In this document: piece after piece, positions 34,188 to 46,306 of the stretch
How the letters are laid out: every line of letters begins with the position of its first letter
Position numbering within the stretch: position 1 is the stretch's first letter
DNA from: Leptobrachium leishanense
Taxonomy: Eukaryota; Chordata; Amphibia; Anura; Megophryidae
Assembly (NCBI GenBank): GCA_009667805.1
Contig: CM019063.1
Location: 189,778,661 to 189,842,660, forward strand
Direction: 5' to 3'
Length of the DNA stretch: 64,000 nucleotides
Notes under the pieces: generated by a model
The model's input: only the letters and a program-made list of their open reading frames with translations
Told to the model about the DNA's origin: nothing
The model's database searches: none
Made by a program: the position numbers and the translations under genes

Positions 34188-34379
34188 TTGCCCCACCCCC
34201 ACGCTCACTTTGTCGGGCTCGGTCCACAGCGGGAACCTGCGTTCCCGCAAGGCTCGAGCCCTGCCCCCCAGGTCTCCGGGCATAACAACCGAGGGGGGGC
34301 ACCGGTGGCCAGCACCCCCCCTCGGCCCTGCGCTCGGGGTGCCCGCACCGGCTGCCCCCTGGTTGTTATGCCACTGGGT

Positions 34380-35400
34380 TCAATATGACGCAGTCGACCC
34401 TTTGCAGCTATAACAGCTTCAACTCTTCTGGGAAGACTATCCACAAGGTTTAGGAGTGTGTTTATGGGAATTTCTGACCATTCTTCCAGAAGCGCATTTG
34501 TGAGGTCACACACTGATGTTGGATGAGAAGGCCTGGCTCTCAGTCCCAGCTCTAAAGGTGTTCTATCGGGTTGAGGTCAGGACTATGTGCAGGCCAGTCA
34601 AGTTCATCCACACCAGACTCTGTCATCCATGTCTTTATGGACCTTGCTTTGTGCACTGGTGCACAGTCATGTTGGAAGAGGAAGGGGCCAGCTCCAAACT
34701 GTTCCCACAAAGTTGGGAGCATGGAATTGTCCAAAATGTCTTGGTATGCTGAAGCATTCAGAGTTCCTTTCACTGGAACGAAGGGGCCAAGCCCAGCTCT
34801 TGAAAAACAACCCCACACCATAATCCCCCTTCCACCAAACTTTACACTTGGCACAATGCAGTCAGACAAGTACCGTTCTCTTGGCAACCGCCAAACCCAG
34901 ACTCATCCATCAGATTGCCAGATGGAGAAGCACGATTCATCACTCCAGAGAACGTGTCTCCACTGCTCTAGAGTCCAGTGGCAGCGTGCTTTACACCACT
35001 GCATCCGACACTTTGCATTGCACTTGGTGATGTATGGCTTGGATGCATCTGCTCGGCCATGGAAACCCATTCCATGAAGCTCTCTGCGCACTGTTCTTGA
35101 GCTAATCTGAAGGCCACATGAAGTTTGGAGTTCTGTAGCGATTGACTCTGTAGAAAGTTGGCGACCTCTTCGCAATATGTGCCTCAGCATCCGCTGACCC
35201 CGCTCCGTCAGTTTACGTGGCCTACCACTTCGTGGCTGAGTTGCTGTCGTTCCCAAACACTTCCACGTTCTTATAATACAGCTGACAGTTGACTGTGGAG
35301 TATTTAGGAGCGAGGAAATTTCACGACTGGATTTGTTGCACAGGTGGCATCCTATCACAGTTCCACACTGGAATTCACCTAGCTCCTGAGAGCAACACAT
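34380..35400 (-). pseudogene. Tc1-like transposase, copy 2
   Basis: The start ATG is at 35400 and the frame is open to a stop at 34905-34903, giving 165 codons. They include the DNA-binding region and the first catalytic Asp (LWSDESCFSIW). The stop replaces an Arg codon (CGA to TGA) just after QSDG. The frame then continues open to about 34552, with [21 protein letters not shown] and DLNPIEHL. A frame change near 34550 separates the C-terminus, which ends at 34380 beside the hAT insertion. Unlike copy 1, the catalytic triad is present, but the gene is broken. Confidence 0.9.
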
Positions 35401-35609
35401 TCTTTCACAAATGTTTGTAAAAACAGTCTGCATGCCTAGGTGCTTGATTTTATACACCTGTAGCCATGGAAGTGATTGGAACACCTGATTCTGATTACTT
35501 GGATGGGTGAGCGAATACTTTTGGCAATATAGTGTATATGAGGCTGTAGTGTAAGATGTAGGAAGGTTGAGGCAAATGTAAACATGTTAGGGGAAGAAGA
35601 TTAAAATGT

Positions 35610-36190
35610 TTGTATTGTAAGAACTACAATGTAACTACATGACGCACCATTGTGTCATGTTAAAAGAGCTAAACTGGCCGTCGCTGGAATCTAGACGCAC
35701 CCTTCACCTTTCCAACCTGGTGTTTAAGAGCTTTTCTGGGAAGCTACCACCCTACCTGAATAAGCTGCTTCCCCTAGCAGTTCCCTCATCCTATAACCTC
35801 CGATCCAGGACCTGCTCCTTACTTGCAATACCACAATACAAAAAGAAAGTGTCTCAATCCTCATTTTCCTACAGAGCACTGCGGTTATGGAATAAGCTCC
35901 CAGACGCCTTCAAATCTTCCCCCAGTCTTAAGTCACTCAAGAGCTCCGTTTTAACATACCTCAATACGGAATGCACCTGTAAACATGTAACATAATGACT
36001 ATTTCCTACATATTTATTTTCTGTAAATCTGTATATTTGTGTTGTTTTTTTTTTTAATATCTTGCATTGTGTTACTTTGTATTTCTGTAACGACTCTAAC
36101 ATTTCAATGTTCTTGAACCCAGGACATACTTGAAAATGAGAGAAATCTCAATGTACTCTTTGCTGGTAAAATCCTATATAAATAAATAAG
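35610..36190 (+). repeat. L2 LINE 3' end
   Basis: This segment is homologous to 22830-23390. A stretch of 118 codons (35639-35995) stays open: LHLSNLVFKSFSGKLPPYLN, then LPLAVPSSYNLRSRT and ALRLWNKLPDAFKSSPSLKS, which is the usual LINE RT C-terminus. It ends with 'tttgctggtaaaatcctata' and AAATAAATAA. It is the best preserved L2 tail in the window. Confidence 0.88.
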
Positions 36191-36830
36191 TGCTTTTCTG
36201 GGGATTATTTCTAAACTATAGACAGACAGTAAGGGTAATTCTATCAAAGATGTGGAGTTGTGAGGTTAGCATCTGGCACTGTAATGAGAGGATGATAGGA
36301 ATGAAAAGCAGATTTGTTTTGCAAGGTGCACAAACATGAGGCTTTTGTCCCACCACATCATTTTTATTAAGATATGAGGCAATATCTATCATGGCCCCGC
36401 TCGTTAATGAAAACAGTTTCCATCCTATTCTTCCTGTATAGGACGCGCTAATGAGTAGACAGCCGAAAAATAATGAGCAATTCCAAAGCAGCCACAAGTG
36501 GAGAGATACTGAGAACAAATAGTTTCCATTGTCCTTCTGCTGGCCCTGCAAGACCATATGCACACAGTTTCTCACTGCCCTCTAAATTGTTTCCATGGAG
36601 TCCTATGTCCCCGGAAGAGGATTCCAGCGGCAGCGTAGAGCAGTGCTGCTAGTATCCATTAGCAACTCAGTAATATTAGCAGCCCACTTGTAATTGAGAA
36701 AATAACAGGGAGCCACTAATGATTAACAGCTTGCTTCGAAACTATGGCATTTGTGACTCTCTTTTCCCAGCTCAGCCCAAACAGGACCCTTGGTCTGTAG
36801 GACCCTAGCATTCAGAACATCAGACTCTTG
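36191..36830. other. no recognised feature
   Basis: I see no TIR, LTR or coding frame. It may be unique sequence. Confidence 0.4.
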
Positions 36831-37255
36831 GGCTAATGTCAGACGAACCCAGTCAGAGCACACTTTGCATGCGTGTACACCGGACGGACGTACTGATGGA
36901 AGATACTGTAGACACCCCACGGTCCGTTTTTGTTGACGGACGTAGAAAAAAAAGGTAATTTTGGGAAACAAAATTAATATGAAAAATGATAAAAATTTGA
37001 AAAGGATATGAAAAGCCATTTTGTGTGTCAAGGTGCTGGACTTCGCAAATGCACTGTGTCTGACATCTCATCACCCACATGGAACGCTACGCGGACGTGG
37101 CGCACTCTGCGCGTCCGTTTAGCGGTTTTACGTTCCTGCCTAACTTGCGTCCGTTTGCCACGTGCATTGTGCGTGCGCAGTTCGGTGCGCAGTTCTTCGT
37201 GTGTGAGTCTCTATTGCTCATGATTCTATGCTACGATGGACGTTAAACTGTGCGG
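36831..37255. mobile_element. Harbinger-like MITE, divergent copy of the 42703/48385 family
   Basis: The left part 'gggctaatgtcagacgaac' resembles 'ggctagggtcagacgaac' of the better copies. The interior shares 'cgtccgttt' and 'gcggttttacgttc' type blocks. The right end is not clear. Confidence 0.4.
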
Positions 37256-37298
37256 CAACACAGAAAAAATATTAAAGAACATTGAAAATACTATAGAT

Positions 37299-37465
37299 CA
37301 GGGCTCAAATTTTCAAGTCCCAAGCTACTAGCCAGGCCTTAAGAGTTACTCGCCACTAGTTGCTCCACTTAACCCCTTATCCTGCCCTGCCTCTGCATTC
37401 CCACTCGCCCTCATGTAATTTCCACTCGCCAAATACGAGCAGGCGAGTGGAAATTTTGAGGCCTG
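37299..37465. mobile_element. 167-bp hAT MITE with 8-bp TSD (ctatagat)
   Basis: The termini are cagggctcaaattttc and, reversed, caggcctcaaaatttcc. ctatagat is exact at 37291-37298 and 37466-37473. The interior is short with no coding capacity. Confidence 0.88.
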
Positions 37466-37473
37466 CTATAGAT

Positions 37474-38127
37474 ATTCCTAAAATATAATTAAAATAGAAC
37501 ATATTTTCAGAGGCGATAAGAAAATTGAAGATTTTTTTGTGCCTCTCCATAGTCCCCCATTGGTCTGAGTTGAAATGTCATAAACGACCAACAAATAATT
37601 TTATTCCAAATAGTTTTATGGGATATAGCATAGTCAGCTGATATTGAAAGTAGCCTACTAATACATAGCATCATTATAAATCTGAGTACCTTCTGTTAAG
37701 TTTAGTAGGTAGCTATATTCCAATGTCAATACGACTGGGTACATAAACGGTAAAAGAGAGGTGGGTGGCCCCACAATTGCTTTGCAGCTGGGTTTATAAG
37801 ATTTATTCCTATTATACATTTTTTCTTGGCACTGGAAGACAATATGGCACAAACCATTTTGCAAGGTCAAAGAAAACATTCTCATCTCCAAAACATCTTC
37901 ATGGTTTTCCGGATATGTAGACTTCTCAAAACACGATCGGATATATTTTTGGTGCATAGTCTTCTGTTGATAACTAGTGCTGTGTGATTCTGGACAAAGA
38001 TGATGTAAAGATGTTGGGCCTCTGAAAATAAGTAATTTATAATTCTTGTTTTAATGATAATAGCAATAATTCAAAATTCATACAGTTTTACCAACCCCTT
38101 AATACCCAGGCGCATCCAGGTAGCACA
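37474..38127. other. no recognised feature
   Basis: I see no gene or repeat. It may be unique sequence. Confidence 0.4.
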
Positions 38128-38452
38128 TTAAAGGAATACTCTTTTTAAAAATAGTTACTTTTTTTTCCCCTTAAATAATTGGGCAGAGGCTGCTCACAGC
38201 TTCTGTCCTATTATTTTCAGGGTAGTTTTTCTTTCCCCTTTTCCAGTGTTTTTAATTACCTTTTTCTCCCTCACCTTGCGCGGCTCCTCCTCTCCTGCTC
38301 GGAGACTTCAAAACCTGGAAACTTTCCAATTCACCCCTTAGTATTATAAATAGTTGCGGGGATCTGGAAGGGTGCAGGAGGTTGGAGGATACTTCACACA
38401 CCCTGGCCACTTTAAAAAGCTAAAGTAGTCAGGGTGTGTAATATACCTTTAA
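38128..38452. mobile_element. T2/Kolobok-like MITE (TTAA TSD)
   Basis: TTAA is at both ends (38128-38131, 38449-38452), with TIRs AAAGGAATACT and, reversed, AAAGGTATATT. The TTAAAGG terminus is typical of the T2 group of frog MITEs. Inside, 'gtgtgaagtatcc'-type segments pair with 'ccctggccac'-type ones only weakly. Confidence 0.65.
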
Positions 38453-39099
38453 CAAGAATTCTGGGCTATGTCACTTTACTCTGCAGCTAAGGAACATCAA
38501 AATCTGCCTTCTGTTCGCAGAGTACCCGTTACCACACAGAGCATCGACTAGCAAACATTATGATTTAAGTGTTCAGTCTGCATGCAGTAATTTTCTCTTC
38601 TGTTCTTTGTCCATCTCCTACAACCCTGTGTTTTCTGGTGCTTAGAGGATGATATTGTCTCCTGGAGGCTGGCAGCTTCCCTTGTGTGTTTCCTAAACTA
38701 TCCTGACAGGATCCCTCAGAGCCTGCACACATAGGGGAGTAATGTGACCCTACTGCCTGCCAGCTGACCCTGCGAATGTGGCTGCAGACCCGGCCTTTGG
38801 GTACACAAGTCCCCAATTAATCAGTGTCAGCATTAGCGCTAACCTGATTTTCTGTGCATCAGAGGCATGAGGTCAGACCCAGAGGCAGCAGTATGAGGAG
38901 AGCAACAGAGGCAGGGACTGAGCTTTGAAGAAACGGCGATCAAGAAAGTGAGCAAGATACACATTGACAAAAGTGAGTTTAGGGAAACAGAGAAATGTGC
39001 AAGTTGATTTATTTATTTATTTATTTATTTTGGTGATGTGGAATTTAAAATTTTCCTGAAATTGAACAATAAAATAAACTATATTGCTACAATATGTAT
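38453..39099. other. no recognised gene; (ATTT)n microsatellite at 39005-39031
   Basis: This sequence is apparently non-repetitive except for a TTTA tetranucleotide run. Confidence 0.45.
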
Positions 39100-39360
39100 A
39101 TATATATAAACAATTGTTGGCGCAACCCGATGACGTCAGCCATCCTCCCCGGCACTTCCGGGTTGTGCCTGACCGGGTGTTGAGGCGTGGTTGGACGCGT
39201 TAGGGGAGTCTTCTCTCATGGATACTTAATTATATATATAGAATATATATATACATATATATATATTGCTTTGTTATAAAGGTTATCATTTTACCTTGAT
39301 AAAGGCCTCTAGGGGCTGAAATGTTGGATTTTATATGGACTAAATAAACTTTGTACCTTT
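39100..39360. repeat. Penelope-type tail fragment (tentative)
   Basis: It contains a GC-rich hairpin (gcaacccg near 39122 with cgggttgtgc near 39157) and the string 'ccttgataaaggcctctagg' followed by 'ggctgaaatg', which looks like a decayed hammerhead core. TA microsatellites lie between them. Confidence 0.35.
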
Positions 39361-39379
39361 TATAAGACGGAAGGAATGT

Positions 39380-39600
39380 CCGTGAGAGTAGACATCCTTC
39401 CACTCTGACGCCCGTCTGGCCACCTCGCTGAGTGCAGTTAGTGCGCTCAGCGCTGCAAAGCTTGATCCTCCTATGGAGGATCACGTTTTGCAGCCCCGTC
39501 GAACGCCTATCTAGCGTTTCGATGGGGAGGCTTGCGATGGATGCCGGGAGGCACACCACTATGGGCGCACACAGTGCGCTCGTCTGACCCTAGCCTTAAT
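39380..39600. repeat. Harbinger-like MITE fragment
   Basis: The right end 'gtgcgctcgtctgaccctag' followed by 'cctta' matches the right TIR of the 42703/48385 family. The left TIR is not evident. An internal hairpin, 'gatcctcctatggaggatc', is at 39464-39482. Confidence 0.5.
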
Positions 39601-40204
39601 GGAAGGGGTACTCGGTGGCATGACTGTTGCAGCCATTAAACTGACAGGTCTATTTATTTTATTTTTGCACAACTAATCATTTAAAATTCAGGTTGTATTT
39701 GGTATTACAGTATGCTGACCGAGCAAGCCGCTGGTGCGGTGAAACCTGTCTCAGAATCTATTATACACTATTGATCTTATCTATTAATTTTTGTTGTTGT
39801 TTTTATATGTTAGATATTAGATATGTTATTGTCTAATATCTGCCAGTAAAGTTTTGGAACTTTTGCTGCTTTGTTGACGCTCATTCCATTCTGGAGGAGA
39901 CACTGGTGGTCCTAAGTACCTTGACAGGTCTGACCCTGCCTATATAAAGGGTCACTAATCTAGGCTATACCAACCGAGCCTAAAGGACGAGTGCTCCACC
40001 TTTGGTAAGTAGGGTTTTTGTAACTACAATGCAGCAATTAAGGCTCAGATCCTCTGTGTGATGAATATCTTCCTGCATTTTGCCTTTGAGTTTTAAAGAG
40101 GAAGAAGGAACGAGGAGTGGGTGGGCTTAATTATCCAAGTTGACTACTTAGATTTGAAGGGAGGCCACTGTTTTTGGACTCCTATACTTGTGCGTTGGAA
40201 CATA

Positions 40205-41826
<1,622 letters not shown>

Positions 41827-42702
41827 TAGCACCTCTCTTTATATTTTTTTTCATAGACTTATAAATTAGCTCCAGTATGTTGCTTTTTATGTTTGTTTTA
41901 TCTTTTGGGGATTCTCCTATGTATTTATTGTGGCACTACCGAGGAAAGATTGTGCATTTAAGTCTTGATTTTATCTGTATTATTCACACATATTGCACTA
42001 CATATATTTCACATATATTTTATAACTTGTCTTATGGCACTATTGGCACAAATTTTTTTTCAAATAATTTACATATTTATTTTGGTTTTATTATTATTAA
42101 TTATGCTCTGTGATATTTTTTGTGTGCATCGTGTTTATTTCTTTTTAGTGTAACTTTTGGGGGATTCGTTACAATACTACATTCCTTGTAAGAGTGTATG
42201 ATAACTGTTCACATTGTACCTATGCATTCTTTCTTGCACTCAATATTTCTGGGAATTTTTGGTTTCCTCTTGGTTGTCCATTAAACTGACAGGTCTTATT
42301 ATTTTATTTTTATTTATTTTTGTGCAACAAAGCTTTTAGAATGTTCAGGTTGCATCTAATACTACAGTAACTCGCTTTAAAAGGCCACACGTTCCCTCCT
42401 AATTGAATTATCTGAATATACCGTTTATGCTTTTCAAGTTAATTTTTCATTTCCTTTCAAACCTTGGATTCATGGCAAATTTAATATAAAATTTACGAAA
42501 GCTTCCCTAGGTTTTTCCTTCTGGTAGAAAAATCGCTATATCACCCCCCTTTCCATGATGGATGATGGAAAGTGGCAAATGAATTTTTAGCGTCCACATC
42601 TAAAAGGCAGTTTTCTACATATTCTACTATTTAGATTTCCAGTATGAAGAGAATAACGAAATTCAAAAGGTGCCAGGGAGTTAGAAGGAATCATGGCAAT
42701 AA

Positions 42703-43116
42703 GGCTAGGGTCAGACAAACGCATTTTTCACGTTGTCCGTGAAAAAGTGCGTTCGAACGAATGGACGTATTTTTTCACGGAATACGCGATAGCGGTCATA
42801 CGATGCGCATTTTCGTCCGTGATTTTGTACGGATCATCAATAAAACCCTTTTTGCGTCTGGACGTTTTGTTGGCCGGACATGAGCAGCGTCTGACGTCTC
42901 CCAATCACGCAAACACGCCGCTATGCGGCCGCAGCGCACTCTGTACGTCCGTACTAGCGGTTTGACGTTCTCGAAAAAATGCGTTCGTTTGCCACTTGCG
43001 TTGCACGGACGAACATTTGTGCGGCCGTTCGTCGTATGCTGCCCGGCATTGGACGTCATTTGCTGATAGCACGGCCATGATTTAAACATTAAAACTGCGT
43101 TCGTCTGACCCCAGCC
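42703..43116. mobile_element. Harbinger-like MITE (TAA TSD)
   Basis: The termini are ggctagggtcagacaaacgc and, reversed, ggctggggtcagacgaacgc, flanked by TAA on both sides (42700-42702, 43117-43119). The 414-bp interior has many CGTCCG/CGGACG motifs and can fold extensively. It is the same family as 48385-48810. Confidence 0.78.
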
Positions 43117-44061
43117 TAAACTGAGCATATTTTTATAGCTCTGGATCACAACACCAAGCCATCATTAAACTCCTTATGTTATAGACCCAGATGCATCCTG
43201 AAGAATATGCTGGAGATATAAAATAGGGATGAGTGCTCGGTTCAGATCTGTTCGGAGTTCGAATCGAACATCGGCTGTTCGAAAGTTCACGAACTTCGAA
43301 CTTTTTGGGACGTTCGCCAAAAGTTCGATTTTTTTAAAAAAAAAAAAAGTAGAAAAAATGCTTAAAAAATACTACAAAAATCGAGAAATAAAGAGACTCT
43401 TTATTGCAGAATATTATAAGCAACGGTTTATTAGATATTGAATTAAAACGGGAATATTTTGAATACATTGAAGCCTATGGGATAAAACATTCTTGTTGCT
43501 AAAACATCAGGCAGACACGGCCCTCTAATCAGGCACTGTGGGGCCGCCTGCCGGGGCCTCCCAAGGATCCCCTTGAGGAGCATGCGGCCGCCGGATGATA
43601 GAGCTGCGACTGTGCGGGCTAGCCACCCGGGTGCATGTGGCAGAGACAGGTGGTGCAGGGAGGGAGCCACTGCACCTGCGGCCACGGCAGACCCCCCCCC
43701 ACTACCAGGATCCAGGTAGCCCCCACTGACCACCAGACTAAGGTAAGGCAACACATTTATAAAAAAAAAAAATCCGAGGACATTTTTAAATGTCCCCGGG
43801 AACATAAAATAAAACTTTATTTTTCTTTCTCTACCTTGCTGAATGTATTTAATTATATATATTAGATACATTCAGCCAGGTAGAGGGGGGTAGCATGTGG
43901 GCTGTGCAGGGTCTCAGGCAGTGGTTTGTTTTTTTGTGTGTATATTTTTAGCAAATTTATAGGGGAAGGTAAGGGCAGGTATGATATATATAATATAGAT
44001 AAGATATATATCTATATATTTATAAATACATATATCCAGACTTGTATTAGACACACATTTT

Positions 44062-44235
44062 GGCAACTAATTACGCCCCCCCCCCCATTTGGCTGATCCC
44101 TCCAGAAGAAATGTTGAACCCGATAGAGCAGAGAATAATATATATATTCTCTGCTCTGTCGGGTTCAACATTTCTTCTGGAGGGATCAGCCAAATGTGGG
44201 GGGGGCGCATTTAGTTGAGATTGTCCACATGCCAC
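44062..44235. repeat. long near-perfect palindrome
   Basis: The arm runs from 'caactaattacgcccccc' through 'tttggctgatccctccagaa' to 'gagcagagaata', followed by its complement. Mismatches are confined mainly to the outer C/G run. The arms are about 75 bp and the centre is 'atatat'. Confidence 0.88.
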
Positions 44236-44829
44236 CCCCCCTGATATATATGATCAGGGGTTACCTTTTTTATATATTTTTATACTATTCCTATTAAATT
44301 AACAGTAATTTTTGATGTATTTTATTCAGTAGAAACTTTTTTTTGCCTATATAACGTGCTTTGTGAATATAAAACAGTTTTGTGTGTACATTTTAATTTA
44401 GTTAGTGGATTCCTGTCCAGTGCGGTGAGAAGCAAATGTAATGCAGTGTAGACACGCTGCGAGGCGGAGTGAAGTCAAGCCTGCAAAATGTTTGCTTCTC
44501 TTCGCTACGCTGTGCGTCGCTACATGCTCAGTGTGTCTCAGCCTTTATTCCCGCATCGCTAGCTTACCGAATCAGTTTGTATACTTGTTACTGACCCTGC
44601 TTGTTCTGAGGACCCGATCTGTTGCCGACTTTGCCTGCCATTTGACTATTCTCTCTGTGTATTCCCTGCCTGTTCTGTTTGCTTCCTGTTGCTAGTGGTG
44701 TGCGCCGATTCTCACCATATACAGTAGCGCAGTACAAGTGCCTAAACATTGCTGACCCGGTTTTGTTATAGCTGCTGATGTAACTGAATAGATCAGTGAT
44801 CTCTTCTGCATTACCAAAACCTCCACCAC

Positions 44830-45720
44830 TGCACTCTTCCACAATACCTCAGAGGGGTTATGGTGTGAAGGCACTTGCTGCCACCAAAGGCACAATATTT
44901 GGGTGCACTGCCACTGATGCCTATACCAGATTCATATAATTTTAATATTGGACCGCAGGGTCCACCGCTGCACTCTTCCACAATACCACAGAGGGGTTAC
45001 GGTGTGAAGGCACTTGCTGCCACCAAAGGCACAATATTTGGGTGCACTGCCACTGACGCCTATACCAGATTCATATCATTTTAATATTGGACCGCAGGGT
45101 CCACAACTGCACTCTTCCACAATACCACAGAGGGGTTATGTTGTGAAGGCACTTTGCTGCCACCAAAGGCACAATATTTGGGTGCACTGCCACTGACGCC
45201 TATACCAGATTCATATCATTTTAATAATGGACCGCAGGGTCCACCACTGCACTCTTCCACAATACCACAGAGGGGTTACGGTGTGAAGGCACTTGCTTAC
45301 ACCAAAGGCACAATATTTGGGTGCACTGACGCCTGTACCAGATTCATATCATTTTAATATTGGACCGCAGGGTCCACCGCTGCACTCTTCCACAATACCA
45401 CAGAGGGGTTATGTTGTGAAGGCACTTTGCTGCCACCAAAGGCACAATATTTGGGTGCACTGCCACTGACGCCTATACCAGATTCATATCATTTTAATAA
45501 TGGACCGCAGGGTCCACCACTGCACTCTTCCACAATACCACAGAGGGGTTACGGTGTGAAGGCACTTGCTTACACCAAAGGCACAATATTTGGGTGCACT
45601 GACGCCTGTACCAGATTCATATCATTTTAATATTTGACTGCAGGGTCCAACCCTGCACTCTTCCACAATACCACAGAGGGGTTATGGTGTGACAGCACTG
45701 TTGCCGACACTAAAGGCCCA
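44830..45720. repeat. tandem array, about 140-bp monomer with 273-bp higher-order unit
   Basis: Monomers starting 'gcactcttccacaatacc' recur about every 134-140 bp, 6-7 times. Bases 45154-45357 and 45427-45630 translate identically and lie 273 bp apart, so a long and a short monomer alternate as a dimer in the right half. The short monomer lacks a few bases around 'gggtgcactgac'. Confidence 0.88.
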
Positions 45721-46306
45721 ATTTTAAAGCACCTATTGTTACTTTCATCCAAAGCCTGCATAAGTTTCACCATAATTTAGCCAAAAAAATCACTAAACTT
45801 GTTCTGCGTGTCCTAAAACATCTCCTCTTTTCATACAGGCTGCCGCCCCATGACGTTGTTTATGAATAGATTAAAGGAAAACCATTTAGCGTCATTTGAA
45901 ATGTCATTTTTTGGTTTTTAAATGTTTCTATACATCCTACAAATTCGCCACTTCACGGGCAGGTTATGGGGACCTCCTAGGCACGATATTTTAAGGAATT
46001 TTTCGTTTTTATTCTTAACCTTTATTTCATGGAAAACTCACTATTCCTTTAAAAACGTTTTTTTTTTTTTTACTTTTTGTCCTGGTTTCCTGTCCCCCAG
46101 GACACTACCCGGACCCCCATACACCTTTTATGACAAATATCTTGCATATATACCCTCTTGGAGGGCACTCTAAAAATCGAACTTTCGAGTCCCATTGACT
46201 TGCATTTAGTTCGAATCGTGTTCGAGTTCGAACTCAAACTTTTGAAATTGTTCGAGTTCGAATGCGAACCGAACACGGGGGTGTTCGGCTCATCACTAAT
46301 ATAAAA

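Larger units (their letters stand above)
31157..34376. mobile_element. hAT element inside Tc1 copy 2 (8-bp TSD ggttcaat)
   Basis: The termini are cagtggcgtaac and, reversed, cagtggcataac. The 8-bp duplication ggttcaat is exact (31149-31156 and 34377-34384). Both features indicate hAT. The element carries a 28-30 bp tandem array, a large hairpin (34010-34187) and a nested retroposon (32068-33792). No transposase is seen. Confidence 0.92.
31070..35534 (-). mobile_element. Tc1/mariner element, copy 2, interrupted by a hAT element
   Basis: The left TIR starts at 31070 and the right TIR ends at 35534, both reading cactatattgcc inward, flanked by TA (31068-31069, 35535-35536). Removing the hAT insertion (31157-34376) and one 8-bp duplication leaves an element the size of copy 1. 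The two copies are clearly of the same family. Confidence 0.93.
43224..46298. mobile_element. hAT element with 8-bp TSD (atataaaa), long palindrome and tandem array
   Basis: The termini are tagggatgagtgctcggttc and, reversed, tagtgatgagccgaacaccc. atataaaa is exact at 43216-43223 and 46299-46306. The subterminal regions are rich in TTCGAA. Inside are a near-perfect palindrome (about 44062-44235) and a tandem array (44830-45720). I see no transposase, so it is non-autonomous. Bases 43385-43475 are related to 49750-49850. Confidence 0.88.

Noticed and set aside
37008..37223. CpG-rich short frames and possible CpG island
   Set aside because: The sequence resembles the Harbinger-like MITE interior with CGTCCG motifs and no promoter features.
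44875..45630. Identical 67-codon frames repeated in tandem
   Set aside because: They are produced by the 140/273-bp array. Identity reflects repeat homogenisation, not gene duplication.
44830..45720. CRISPR array
   Set aside because: The repeats are contiguous 134-140 bp monomers without spacers, in a vertebrate-type genome.
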